Assembly (NCBI GenBank): GCA_900548545.1
Contig: URKX01000009.1
Location: forward strand, 1-64,000
Direction: 5' to 3'
Length of the DNA: 64,000 nt
Source: an uncultured Oscillospiraceae bacterium
GTDB taxonomy: Bacteria; Bacillota; Clostridia; Oscillospirales; Acutalibacteraceae
This document shows, piece after piece, positions 25,551-33,721 of the stretch. The translations under genes were made by a program, and so were the position numbers. Position 1 is the first letter of the stretch; each line of letters begins with the position of its first letter. The notes under the pieces are model-generated. The model did not search any database. It saw only the letters and a program-made list of their open reading frames with translations, and was not told where the DNA came from.

Positions 25551-26471
25551 TTACGGCCACAAAGGCGACGGGTAAAGCCCCTGCTCCGTCATGGCCTGGA
25601 TTGCTGCCACAACGGCCTCTTTGTCTTCCTTATACGTAACGCCGTACCACTTATCCGCCGAAGACAACACTGTCACCTGAGCTTTATCCTGGGCCAGCAA
25701 ATCGTTTACTACAAAAGGCAGGAAGAACTCGGCCTTTTCTGGATTGCTTGGCACATCCTCCTGAAAGAACCGGCGGAAATCCCGTTCCAGCGCTTCTGTA
25801 AAACTGGGAGTAAATCCCCACAGGTTCATGGACACCACCGAATCGGGAGAAAGGGGCACCCAGGTTTTGCCGCCGTCTTCGGTGAACGCAATGCCATTCC
25901 CCTTTTTTTCAATATGGGTGCGTTCCGTGATAGACTGGAGCATCCCTTTTTCCACTTGGCACACGCCCCGTGATACATATCCATTCTCCGTAACGGTATT
26001 CTTCAAATAGAATCCCACCATGGAGAAGTCCAGCTTTTCACCATCCCGGGCGTTCTTTAAGAAATGGTACATCTTCTCGAAAGCTTCCCTGCCGTAAAAA
26101 TCATCGGCGTTGATCACAGCGTAAGGGGCGTCCCACAAGGTGCGGGCAGCGGTCAGGGTGGCGTGGCCGGTACCCCAAGGCTTCACACGGCCCTCCGGCA
26201 CGATGACGCCTTCCGGCACATCGGTGAGCTTTTGGAACACCCACTGGATCTCCATATATTGGGAAGCCTTCTGGAACACGGCCTCCTGGAAATCGGGGAG
26301 GAGTTCTTCCTTGATGATGAACACGGCCTTTTGAAAACCTGCCCGCCGGGCGTCAAACAGGGAAAAGTCGATGATCTTTTCCCCACAGGCCCCCACCGGG
26401 TCAATCTGCTTCAATCCACCATAACGGCTGCCCATGCCGGCAGCCATAATAACCAATACGGGTTCGCTCAC
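25551..26471 (-). CDS. Sugar-nucleotide-type nucleotidyltransferase
   Basis: A 306-residue NTP_transferase-domain protein. The N-terminal PVLVIMAAGMGSRYGGLKQ is the nucleotide-binding signature (GxGxR...K), and YAVINADDFYG supplies the metal-binding aspartates. It would join an NTP to a sugar phosphate or similar alcohol phosphate; the exact substrate is unclear, and stand-alone members of this branch are often annotated only as nucleotidyltransferases. It lies 39 bases downstream of an LCP gene, so a wall-polymer or capsule role is possible. GAAAGGGCGGAT precedes the ATG. Confidence 0.85.
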   Translation of the reverse strand: MSEPVLVIMAAGMGSRYGGLKQIDPVGACGEKIIDFSLFDARRAGFQKAVFIIKEELLPDFQEAVFQKASQYMEIQWVFQKLTDVPEGVIVPEGRVKPWGTGHATLTAARTLWDAPYAVINADDFYGREAFEKMYHFLKNARDGEKLDFSMVGFYLKNTVTENGYVSRGVCQVEKGMLQSITERTHIEKKGNGIAFTEDGGKTWVPLSPDSVVSMNLWGFTPSFTEALERDFRRFFQEDVPSNPEKAEFFLPFVVNDLLAQDKAQVTVLSSADKWYGVTYKEDKEAVVAAIQAMTEQGLYPSPLWP

Positions 26472-26510
26472 AACGATCCGCCCTTTCTGTGTTTCAAAAA
26501 ATGGTTGTTG

Positions 26511-27857
26511 TTATTCTGCCCCTGTGTAATAAGGAGATCCCTCTTCATAGATAAAACGGTTGATGTGCTGGGACGCGGCTGTCAGGTCGTATTCATACAC
26601 CCACGCTCCGGAATCCAGATAGGCCCCGTAAGCTTGCTCTTCCTCGCCGGGAATGGACAGGGTATCCAGCTTCATCCCGCTAAAAAGGATAGGGGCCATC
26701 CCCAGCATATCTCCCACACCCAGGGATGTTTCGCACAGGCCGGAAACTTTGCGAATCAAGCTGGGATACTGGAAAATGCTTTTCCTCTTCAGCTGGTGCA
26801 GCAGCGCGGAAAGCACTTTCTGCTGCCGGGAAGCCCGGACATCATCGCTGTCTATGTACCGGATGCGGGCATAGGCCACAGCGGCATTGCCGGTCAAGTG
26901 GTAGGTACCGGCCTGATACTCCCCGTACACCAGCTGGACGGTGCCATCCGTGGAGGGGATATAGTCCCCATAGGTGACAGTGCCGGGAGTTTCCTGCTCC
27001 AGGTTCCACAAGTTCTCGTTGAGGGCGGCAGCCTCTTCTGCTGTCAAATCCATATCCACCCCGCCGAAGGCGTCCACAATATCCGCCATTTGGTAGAAGT
27101 CCACTGACACATAGTCCTGAATATCCAGGTTGAAGTTTTGGTTGATGGTGCGGATGGCCAGTTCCGGCCCGCCGTAGGCATAGGCGTGGGTGATCTTATC
27201 CCAGCCGTAACCATCGATATACACCTCGCTGTCCCGGAGGATGGAGGTGAGCTTTAAGGTGTGGTGGCGCTTGTCCACCGTGAGGATCATCACCACATCG
27301 GAGCGGCTGGTTTCCCCTTCCTCACGGGCGTCCAAACCGAAAAGGGCCACGTTGATGATCTTGGGGTCGGACTGCACCCCCGCTTGAATCCCCAACGCGT
27401 CAGGATCTGAGGTGATGGCGGTCATAGTCAGGCCGCTGAGCAAAGAGCCGAACAGGTACACCACACCCGCCCCAAGCAGCACAACAAGCGCCAAACAGGT
27501 GAGAGCGATCCTCTTCCCCCAGCTGCCCCGCTTCTTTTTTGGGCGCCCGCCGGAGATTTCACGGCTCTTCTTTCCGGAAGAACGCTGGCGGGAAGCAGCC
27601 CGTTCCTCCTCTATGGCCCGTTGGTCAGCCCGACGCTTTGCCGGGGAAGAATAGCTGGAGATGTCCTGGAAGGAATCCCCTTCCTGCCAGCCTCTGGGAG
27701 GTTCCTCGTAATAGTAATTGTCCCGCAAAGGCTCCCTGCGGGGGCGGCTGGCTCCTGTCCCGCGGCGGACAGTGCTTTTTCCCTGCCGCCGGCTGGAACC
27801 GGCGCCATCCCGGGCAGCCCCGTGGCGTGGCCCGGTTTGATATTCATTCTTTCCCAT
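26511..27857 (-). CDS. LytR-CpsA-Psr (LCP) family wall-polymer ligase
   Basis: A 448-residue membrane protein: a long Arg/Ser/Gly-rich cytoplasmic head (residues 1-115), one membrane segment (about 118-140) and an extracellular LCP domain. The LCP motifs are visible: FGLDAREEGETSRSDVVMIL and LTSILRDSEVYI early, NFNLDIQDYVSVDF and IVDAFGGVDMDL in the middle, then AYARIRYIDSDDVRASRQQ. LCP enzymes attach teichoic acids or other glycopolymers from undecaprenyl carriers to peptidoglycan. GGAGG precedes the ATG at 27857. It directly follows a close paralogue (27881-29119), so this is a tandem duplication with a much longer head here. Confidence 0.92.
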   Translation of the reverse strand: MGKNEYQTGPRHGAARDGAGSSRRQGKSTVRRGTGASRPRREPLRDNYYYEEPPRGWQEGDSFQDISSYSSPAKRRADQRAIEEERAASRQRSSGKKSREISGGRPKKKRGSWGKRIALTCLALVVLLGAGVVYLFGSLLSGLTMTAITSDPDALGIQAGVQSDPKIINVALFGLDAREEGETSRSDVVMILTVDKRHHTLKLTSILRDSEVYIDGYGWDKITHAYAYGGPELAIRTINQNFNLDIQDYVSVDFYQMADIVDAFGGVDMDLTAEEAAALNENLWNLEQETPGTVTYGDYIPSTDGTVQLVYGEYQAGTYHLTGNAAVAYARIRYIDSDDVRASRQQKVLSALLHQLKRKSIFQYPSLIRKVSGLCETSLGVGDMLGMAPILFSGMKLDTLSIPGEEEQAYGAYLDSGAWVYEYDLTAASQHINRFIYEEGSPYYTGAE

Positions 27858-27880
27858 TCATTTCCTCCGCAACTGTTCCC

Positions 27881-29119
27881 TTAGTCCATGACCGAGGTTC
27901 TGGTATCCGGCTCCTTGGATGTGTCGCCGTACTCTTCCCAATAGGGGGAGTCCTCTTCATAGATAAACGCGCTGATCCGCTGGGCCGCCCCTGTGGGATC
28001 ATAGATCATATGATAGATACCAGAACTGTCTGGCTGGTCGAACAGATCCGTTTCATACTCGGCATTAGGCACGCTGATGCTGCTCATGGTAAAATCAGTG
28101 AACAGGATGGGGGTCATGGCCAAAATATCGTCCAACTTCAAAGAAGTTTCGCAATAAGGCAGCAGTTCCTGGGCCAGCTTGGCATAATCGGTGAGGCCCA
28201 TGCCCTCCACCTTGGCCACCAAGGCCGAGAACACATTCTGCTGACGCTCCACACGCGCGTAATCGCTGCCCACGTACCGGATACGGCCATAGGCCACTGC
28301 TTGGTTGCCGTTCAGGTGATAGGTCCCGTCCTGATATTCGCCGTACACCAACTGGACGGTGCCGTCCAGAGAGGGGATGAAATCCTCATAACCGATGTCG
28401 GAATAACTCTGCTCATCGTAAGTGCCGTTCTGCTGATCCAGCTCTTTCTGCTCTTCCACCTCTTGCTGAAGGGCCCACAGGTTATCGTTAAGAGCGCTCA
28501 CCTCTTCCGCGGTCATGGCGATATCCACCCCGCCAAAGGCATCCACAATGGCGGCCATATTGGCAAAGTTGATGGTGACATAGTCCCGGATATCCAAACC
28601 GAAGTTCTGGTTCAAGGTACGGATGGCTAGTTCTGGGCCACCATAGTAATAGGCATGGGTGATCTTATCTACATAGCTCAAATATCCATCATAGCCCTCG
28701 CCCTCAATAAGCAGCTCGCTGTCCCGAAGGATGGAGGTCATTTTAACCTTTCCATGGCGGTTGTCCACGGAAAGGACCATGATGACGTCTGAGCGGCCGG
28801 TAAACTCCGTATTACGGGCGTCCACACCAAACAGGGCAATATTTTTGATGCTGTTGTCCATGAGGATATTTTCTGAATCGATGCCCAAGGTGTCGTCATC
28901 CTTGGCAATGGACGTGGTGTTTAATCCAGAAAGCAAATTGGTGGACACATAGACCAATCCGCTGCCGCAAAGGATGAACACCAAACAGAAAAAGATCGCA
29001 ATGCCACGCAGCACTGCCCGGGCCCGCTTTCTTCCCCTCCTCTTTTTGTACTCTTTTGAAGAAGAATAGCTGGAAACATCTTCAAACCCCTGCGAGTTAG
29101 TATGTTTTTTGCGCGCCAT
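27881..29119 (-). CDS. LytR-CpsA-Psr (LCP) family wall-polymer ligase
   Basis: A 412-residue LCP enzyme: short basic cytoplasmic head (1-33), one membrane segment (about 35-60) and an extracellular catalytic domain with FGVDARNTEFTGRSDVIMV, MTSILRDSELLI, NFGLDIRDYVTINF, IVDAFGGVDIAM and AYGRIRYVGSDYARVERQQ. A Glu/Gln-rich insert at about residues 225-255 is absent from the neighbour. It is transcribed with the paralogue 23 bases downstream. Both heads start with a similar DVSSYSS-type stretch, supporting recent common ancestry. A GGGGGA site precedes the ATG. Confidence 0.92.
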   Translation of the reverse strand: MARKKHTNSQGFEDVSSYSSSKEYKKRRGRKRARAVLRGIAIFFCLVFILCGSGLVYVSTNLLSGLNTTSIAKDDDTLGIDSENILMDNSIKNIALFGVDARNTEFTGRSDVIMVLSVDNRHGKVKMTSILRDSELLIEGEGYDGYLSYVDKITHAYYYGGPELAIRTLNQNFGLDIRDYVTINFANMAAIVDAFGGVDIAMTAEEVSALNDNLWALQQEVEEQKELDQQNGTYDEQSYSDIGYEDFIPSLDGTVQLVYGEYQDGTYHLNGNQAVAYGRIRYVGSDYARVERQQNVFSALVAKVEGMGLTDYAKLAQELLPYCETSLKLDDILAMTPILFTDFTMSSISVPNAEYETDLFDQPDSSGIYHMIYDPTGAAQRISAFIYEEDSPYWEEYGDTSKEPDTRTSVMD

Positions 29120-29181
29120 AGGCGTGTCCCCCTAAATTTACATAATTTATCTGTTTATTATACCCCATCCAAGGGGGCCCG

Positions 29182-29607
29182 TCAATGTCCCGATTTTGGC
29201 TTGCGGAATACAAATACTTTACTAAACACATAGTTTGCAAGGATAACGATCACATTAGAGAGCAGTTTCATCACTTTGTCATTGACATGCAGAGTACCCA
29301 CACCCACGCGCATACAGCCCAAGTCCAGAACAAAGGACACAGCCCTGCAACCGAAAAAGCGGACCATTTCCCAGAAAACAGGCCCAAAGCCCTTCGCTTT
29401 GCTTTCAAACACCCATTTCCGATTGGTTACATAGGCAAACAGGATGGACAAGATTTGGGCAATGGCAGTAGCCCACAAATACGGCACGTGGGACAAATCG
29501 GCCAAGAACCAATAGCTCCCCCAATTGACCAAAGTAGTCAAACCACCAAAAAAGACATAGAGGATCAGTTCCTTATACTTGCAATAGAATTCTTTTAACC
29601 GGGTCAT
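29182..29607 (-). CDS. GtrA-family membrane protein
   Basis: A 141-residue protein with four membrane segments, the GtrA/DPMS_TM fold: ILYVFFGGLTTLVNWGSYWF at the start, FAYVTNRKWVFES between segments 2 and 3, and NYVFSKVFVFRK at the end. GtrA proteins are thought to help move lipid-linked sugars across the membrane for glycosylation of wall polymers or surface glycans. It lies upstream of the LCP pair on the same strand (62 bases), which fits a shared envelope function. GAAAGAGGAAAG precedes the ATG. Confidence 0.92.
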   Translation of the reverse strand: MTRLKEFYCKYKELILYVFFGGLTTLVNWGSYWFLADLSHVPYLWATAIAQILSILFAYVTNRKWVFESKAKGFGPVFWEMVRFFGCRAVSFVLDLGCMRVGVGTLHVNDKVMKLLSNVIVILANYVFSKVFVFRKPKSGH

Positions 29608-29632
29608 AAGCTTTCCTCTTTCAAAAAAGACA

Positions 29633-29645
29633 TCACATTTTGTGA
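29633..29645. promoter_or_regulatory. Inverted repeat upstream of the GtrA gene
   Basis: TCACATTTTGTGA is a 5-3-5 inverted repeat about 26 bases upstream of the start; on the minus strand a TATAAT-like hexamer lies just upstream of it. Position fits an operator; the protein is unknown. Confidence 0.4.
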
Positions 29646-29681
29646 CATTATAGTATAGCAGGTTTTAAAAGAAATAGCAAG

Positions 29682-29704
29682 AAAAAAGCTCCCGTAACGG
29701 GAGC
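29682..29704 (-). terminator. Terminator after the HD-domain gene
   Basis: GGCTCCCG and CGGGAGC pair around a short loop with TTTTTT following on the minus strand, about 10 bases past the HD-protein stop. Confidence 0.85.
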
Positions 29705-29714
29705 CAAACAGACT

Positions 29715-30278
29715 TCAATTTTGGGTTCCTACTATATCCGGCACAAACCGCAATTTTGCAGGCCGTGGTTTTCTCGGCACCTCTACCATAGCCCGCAAAT
29801 TGGCATAGGGGGAACGGCGGCTGAAAAATTCATACACCGAGCAACCTTTATCCACCAAAGAAACCATGACCCCTTCCCGATACTTGGGGGGCTTCACAGT
29901 AAGAGGGAACATATGGCAACGGATGGTATCTTCCTCAATGGCAGTGAGAGAGCAATCTTTTTTCGCGTTTTCCACAGCAACTTCCGGATGGCGGGTCCAA
30001 TGCCACTTGTGAGCAGGGTCGCCGTCTTGGGCATCGTACAGGAAATAATCGTGCAGTAATGCTCCCCGGACCAGTTCCTCCCAATGGAACGACAGCCGCG
30101 TCATCCGGGCCAAGCGGTAGCTGTAATAAGCTACCGCAATGCTATGCATCAACCGGCTTGTGGAGCCGTGCTGGGGAAAAAGTGCGATTTGCTCAAAACC
30201 AGATTGCTGTGCCAAGGCACTGTAAAACTGCTTAAATTCTTCCTCATGACGCAAACGTTTAAAGGGCTTTTTACGCAT
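29715..30278 (-). CDS. HD-domain phosphohydrolase-like protein
   Basis: A 187-residue protein of the HD superfamily. Metal ligands are expected at the His in LMHSIAVAYYSYRLARM (about residue 45), the His-Asp pair in ALLHDYFLYD (about 75) and the C-terminal Asp in VSLVDKG (about 147). Such proteins hydrolyse phosphoesters, often nucleotides; this short form is common in Clostridia without a defined substrate. The ATG at 30278 has AGGTGG upstream; a longer frame would run into the terminator of the RNA described at 30414-31513. Single gene between two terminators. Confidence 0.8.
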   Translation of the reverse strand: MRKKPFKRLRHEEEFKQFYSALAQQSGFEQIALFPQHGSTSRLMHSIAVAYYSYRLARMTRLSFHWEELVRGALLHDYFLYDAQDGDPAHKWHWTRHPEVAVENAKKDCSLTAIEEDTIRCHMFPLTVKPPKYREGVMVSLVDKGCSVYEFFSRRSPYANLRAMVEVPRKPRPAKLRFVPDIVGTQN

Positions 30279-30413
30279 ATTGCCACCTGCCAAAGTAAAA
30301 TTACAACAAAAAGTATTCTCCACCAACCGCGCCCCATTATAACACGAACATTTCATTGGCACAAGAGGAAAAAAAGGGAATTTCCCCGCCGTTTTTGTTT
30401 TACGCGATTTCAC

Positions 30414-31513
30414 GCAAAAAGGGCTTTTGGGAAACACCCCAAAAGCCCTTTTCTCTTTTACGCAGGTAACCTATTCCAAATTTCGTCTGGTTCAAAACTG
30501 ACACAATCTTTCGTTTGCTTTCCTGAACAAGCAATTCCTACTAGCTTGCCGTTTACCGAGAACCATTAAACTTGGTACCCATATACATCCCAACATACCG
30601 GCGTTTTTCGCCGAAGAGGGAATTATCATTTTTCTACAGAAAATGACTAGTACATTGGTTTTTACCTTTTTTCTGGCACATCAATACCGTTTCAATATAT
30701 CCCGTATATTTTATCAGCCAATTTCTGGCATTGGAACGCTTTAACAAGCTTTCGAAGTGACGGTCTTAAAACAGATCCGTGCCGATTTGGTTTCCTACCA
30801 TCTGAGGAATAATCAGAATAAGGAACCTTCTTTCTATTAAATTTTAATCCATCTATCAGCCTGCGGAATGTGAGTCCGCAGGCCCTGAATTCTGAGGTTC
30901 TAATTGATCCATTGGGCTCACCCGCCTTTCTGCAAAATTTTTTCGCACGCTTCGCATCTTTCCAGCTGCTTTTGCTTTTTCCTTCTTTTCACCGCCCTCT
31001 TGCGGTTACTGACTGACCCGAAAAGCACTCTTGCCCCGTTTGAATCCATTTCAAACATTTGGGGAACTCTCCGCAGCCATTTCTCTCAATACTCTTCGCC
31101 GTTTTCAACCTGAAACAAATACAATCAAATCACTTTGAAACAGTAGCACCTTTCAGCTTGCTCGTCAATCCAATGCATCTTTGAGCATACAGCCCCAAAA
31201 AGCCTTTTCTTTTATTTGGGATCTCTCAATAAAAGATCTTCGCTGATTTCACCCAATTCGTTTTCCTGCCCTGTGTGATGAAAAAACCTTTTAAAAATTT
31301 CTCTTCTCTTTAAAAAGGCTTTTCCCCGGTAGAAAACTTATGGGACAGCTTTTGAAAACGCCTTACTTGGATCTGATCTCATTGCACTGGAAAACTCACT
31401 CTCTATGGTGCTTTCCTGCTTCACCGCTATGACAAAAACTCTGTTCCACTTACTTCCGGCCTTTGCGAAGCTGCTGAGAAGACATTTAATAGATGTTCCT
31501 ATCTCTTGTCTAC
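30414..31513 (-). ncRNA. Candidate large structured non-coding RNA, about 1.1 kb
   Basis: A perfect-consensus promoter at 31520-31549 fires leftwards into 1.1 kb with no open frame over 60 codons on that strand, ending at a 15-bp terminator (30417-30452). The transcript contains many strong local helices: TTTGAA/TTCAAA inside CCCC/GGGG (31031-31066 region), CCTGCGG/CCGCAGG (30860-30882), GATCTTTT-ATT-GAGAGATC (31219-31237) inside TTGGG/CCCAA, ACCGC/GCGGT (about 30990-31007), TCATTTTC/GAAAAATGA (30626-30646) and AATATA/TATATT (30694-30710). Size and density resemble ornate large RNAs such as OLE, GOLLD and ROOL, but I cannot match it to a named family. Not tmRNA or RNase P: their conserved cores were not seen. 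Promoter and terminator are direct observations; the RNA is inferred. Confidence 0.6.
30417..30452 (-). terminator. Strong bidirectional terminator ending the large RNA
   Basis: AAAAGGGCTTTTGGG (30417-30431) pairs perfectly with CCCAAAAGCCCTTTT (30438-30452), and the minus strand continues with a T-run. There is no protein gene upstream on the minus strand for 1.2 kb. Confidence 0.9.
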
Positions 31514-31519
31514 GGCTAC

Positions 31520-31549
31520 ATTATACCCCCCTGCCTCCAACTTTGTCAA
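31520..31549 (-). promoter_or_regulatory. Consensus promoter of the large RNA
   Basis: Minus-strand TTGACA (31544-31549), 18-base spacer, TATAAT (31520-31525). Both hexamers are perfect, the strongest promoter match in the window, and they point into a region without protein genes. Confidence 0.8.
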
Positions 31550-31648
31550 TAGTAATTTTTAAATTCTTGCAAAAAAAATAGTAAGTTTTAATCAACCGCC
31601 TTTCCCTGGCAAAGAGGTCTTTCATTTCCCCCTCCCGCAAATCAGCGC

Positions 31649-31677
31649 TTGACTAGCAAGTCATTTTACGGTACAAT
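31649..31677 (+). promoter_or_regulatory. Promoter of the DUF1292 gene
   Basis: TTGACT (31649-31654), 17-base spacer, TACAAT (31672-31677), 28 bases before the ATG; divergent from the large-RNA promoter. Confidence 0.7.
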
Positions 31678-31705
31678 ATCCATTGGAGAAAGGAGCGTAT
31701 GCGCA

Positions 31706-32005
31706 ATGGATCATGAATACGAAGCCGATTTGCTCACCCTTTTGGACGATGAAGGCCAGGAGCATGAGTTTGAGATTATCGACGAGCTGGAAAATGATGA
31801 CGGGCATTTCCTTGCTTTGGTCCCCACCCAGCAGGAGCCTGACGAAGTGACCTCTGACGCTGAAACATACTATATTTTTGAAGTAATCGAAGAGGACGGC
31901 GAGGAACAGCTGCAGGAAGTGGACGATGATGCGCTGCTGGACAAGTTAGCCGAAATTTTTGAAGAGCGTTTTAACGAAGCCTATTTTGAGGACGGCGAGG
32001 AATAA
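31706..32005 (+). CDS. DUF1292 (YrzB-like) acidic protein
   Basis: A 99-residue, strongly acidic protein matching DUF1292: the order of LLTLLDDEGQEHEFEIIDEL, YYIFEVIEEDGEEQLQEV and a C-terminal FEERFNEAYFE is typical. Function is unknown; in Firmicutes it usually lies beside ruvX (yqgF), which in this genome is 5 kb away on the other strand. AAAGGAG is 10 bases before the ATG at 31706; an earlier ATG at 31699 is out of frame and ends after five codons. Confidence 0.85.
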   Translation: MDHEYEADLLTLLDDEGQEHEFEIIDELENDDGHFLALVPTQQEPDEVTSDAETYYIFEVIEEDGEEQLQEVDDDALLDKLAEIFEERFNEAYFEDGEE

Positions 32006-32082
32006 AACCTTCTTTTAAGGGATATGCTTTAGAAAGGCTGTTTCCACATTTCCCTTTGCCCGTCCAACGTTTAAAAACCTAT

Positions 32083-32275
32083 CCTGCCCGATACGCGGAC
32101 TGCGCACATATAACCCTACACTCGATTCAAAGGGAGCTCTACTCTGCTTGCGGATTGCAGACCTCCCGGCACGGCTTGCCCGGTTGCTGGAGGAAGGGAG
32201 CGTGAACCATCCAGGGGGGCACCCACCTGCTTTTTTGTAGCAGGTTATTGAGTTGCGCGATACGGTCGGGCGGGA
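32083..32275 (+). ncRNA. ssrS: Probable 6S RNA
   Basis: About 190 bases closed by CCTGCCCGA (32083-32091) pairing fully with TCGGGCGGG (32266-32274), with a long irregular interior and an apical hairpin in which CCTCC pairs with GGAGG. The 3' half contains GGGCACCCACCTGC, a motif I associate with 6S RNAs, then a small CCTGC/GCAGG hairpin. A terminator follows 17 bases later. Size, closing stem and open middle fit 6S RNA, which mimics an open promoter and holds sigma-A RNA polymerase. A TTGCCC-18-TATCCT promoter is possible at the 5' end. Alternative: another structured RNA of similar size. Confidence 0.6.
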
Positions 32276-32291
32276 TTTCTTTTACATGATA

Positions 32292-32319
32292 GAGGGCGGA
32301 CAAGCTTCCGCCCTTTTTT
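32292..32319 (+). terminator. Terminator after the probable 6S RNA
   Basis: AGGGCGG and CCGCCCT pair around ACAAGCTT, followed by TTTTT. Confidence 0.9.
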
Positions 32320-32379
32320 CATTATCAGCGGATACCGTCAAAAGGTGTGAAACCCGACGTAAAAACTCAAAAAATTCCC

Positions 32380-32408
32380 TTGACTTTTGTGTGTCAATGC
32401 GGTACAAA
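32380..32408 (+). promoter_or_regulatory. Promoter with embedded palindrome for the Gfo/Idh/MocA gene
   Basis: TTGACT (32380-32385), 17-base spacer, TACAAA (32403-32408). The inverted repeat TTGAC-N8-GTCAA (32380-32397) overlaps the -35 and could be a repressor site. Confidence 0.6.
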
Positions 32409-32496
32409 TAATACAGAGAAGGAAGCGGGGCAAGGGGATATCCCGCCCTTTCACCATCTTATAATAATCCTACATATTTATAGGAGGCATTCACTT

Positions 32497-33621
32497 ATGA
32501 TTGACGGCAAAGTTGCAGTAGCAGTTGTGGGCTGCGGCGGTATGGGCGGCGGCCACGCCGTGGCTATTTCCACCGGCAGCGGCCAGGCACTCTGGATGAC
32601 TGACGGCTCCAAAGGGCGGGAACTGCTCCCTGGAGATACTGACTTGACCAAGAAAATGGTGCTGGCCGGCACCTACGACATTAAAGAAGAGCGCCAAGAA
32701 TGGGCCCGTAAGCAAGGTTTCTTCACCTATGACAGTTTTGAGGCCATCTTGGCTGACGAACGTGTGGATGTAGTTTTGGTCGCTACTCCCAACAACAGTC
32801 ACAAAGAGCTGTCCATCCGAGCTCTGCGCGCTGGCAAGAATGTCCTGTGTGAGAAGCCCGTGATGATGTGCAGCAAAGATCTGGAAGATGTACTGGAAGT
32901 GGTCAAGGAAACCGGCAAGGTGTTCTATCCCCGGCAGAACCGCCGCTGGGACAGGGACTATCTGACCATGAAAAAGATCTATGAGGAAAAGCTTGTAGGC
33001 AACGTGTTCCACATTGAGTCCCGCTATCATGGCTCCCGCGGTATTCCCGGTGACTGGCGCGGCATCAAATCCATGGGCGGCGGCATGATGTTCGACTGGG
33101 GCGTGCATCTTCTGGACCGCATCGTCCTCATGGTCCCTGAGAAGATCAAGAAAGTTTACGCCAAGATGACCCACGTCACCAACGACGAGGTGGATGACGG
33201 CTTCATCATGAATATGGTGTTTGAAAGCGGCCTCACTGCCACTGTGGAAGTTGGCACCTGCCACTTCATCACTCTCCCCCACTGGTATCTGTGCGGCGAC
33301 CAAGGCACTGCCGAGATCAAGGACTTCCGCGATCCTGGCCGGATGGTGGTCCTGCGCAGCTGGGAAGACAAGGATGCTACCCCTATCTTGATGGGAGAAG
33401 GCCTTTCCAAGACCATGGCTCCCCGCAATTCCGATTCTGTGGACGAGCTGCCCCTGCCCCAACTGGAGTATGACCGCAACCAACTGTACTCCAACCTGTG
33501 CGACGTGGTAATGGGAAAAGCTGAACAAATCGTGAAAAACGAAGAGGCTTTGCGCATTCTGCGCCTGATGGAGGCTGCCCTGGAATCCGATGAAAAGGGT
33601 ATTGTGGTAGACTTCGAATAA
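32497..33621 (+). CDS. Gfo/Idh/MocA-family oxidoreductase
   Basis: A 374-residue NAD(P)-dependent sugar/inositol dehydrogenase-like protein. The Rossmann fingerprint VAVVGCGGMGGGHA is at residues 6-19 and the conserved EKP in LCEKPVMM at about 123-130, followed by the C-terminal beta-sheet domain with GGGMMFDWGVHLLDRI, where Asp/His act in catalysis. Substrate cannot be named; family members oxidise sugars, inositols or related polyols. AGGAGG precedes the ATG at 32497; the frame is open further upstream through the promoter. It is monocistronic, with a perfect terminator behind it. Confidence 0.9.
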   Translation: MIDGKVAVAVVGCGGMGGGHAVAISTGSGQALWMTDGSKGRELLPGDTDLTKKMVLAGTYDIKEERQEWARKQGFFTYDSFEAILADERVDVVLVATPNNSHKELSIRALRAGKNVLCEKPVMMCSKDLEDVLEVVKETGKVFYPRQNRRWDRDYLTMKKIYEEKLVGNVFHIESRYHGSRGIPGDWRGIKSMGGGMMFDWGVHLLDRIVLMVPEKIKKVYAKMTHVTNDEVDDGFIMNMVFESGLTATVEVGTCHFITLPHWYLCGDQGTAEIKDFRDPGRMVVLRSWEDKDATPILMGEGLSKTMAPRNSDSVDELPLPQLEYDRNQLYSNLCDVVMGKAEQIVKNEEALRILRLMEAALESDEKGIVVDFE

Positions 33622-33630
33622 AACATTCAA

Positions 33631-33673
33631 AATCCAAACCCCCGGAGCAAAAGCTCCGGGGGTTTGGATTTTT
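33631..33673. terminator. Bidirectional terminator between oxidoreductase and mgtE
   Basis: An 18-bp perfect stem (33631-33648 with 33653-33670) around AAAA, followed by TTT; it serves both converging genes. Confidence 0.93.
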
Positions 33674-33721
33674 CTCAGGAAACTTAAAACCCTCGGAATG
33701 AAAGGTTACAAGGGTTCTCTG

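Noticed and set aside
30904..31113. 69-codon plus-strand open frame inside the large-RNA region
   Set aside because: No ribosome site, Phe/Ser/Leu-biased make-up, and on the opposite strand to the consensus promoter.
30414..31513. RNase P RNA or tmRNA as identity of the large RNA
   Set aside because: The RNase P core GAGGAAAGTCC-type block and the tmRNA alanine-acceptor end were not found; the length is also too great.
32491..33630. 379-codon open frame opposite the Gfo/Idh/MocA gene
   Set aside because: It is a shadow frame rich in His/Val/Gln; the plus-strand gene has the clear Rossmann motif, promoter and ribosome site.
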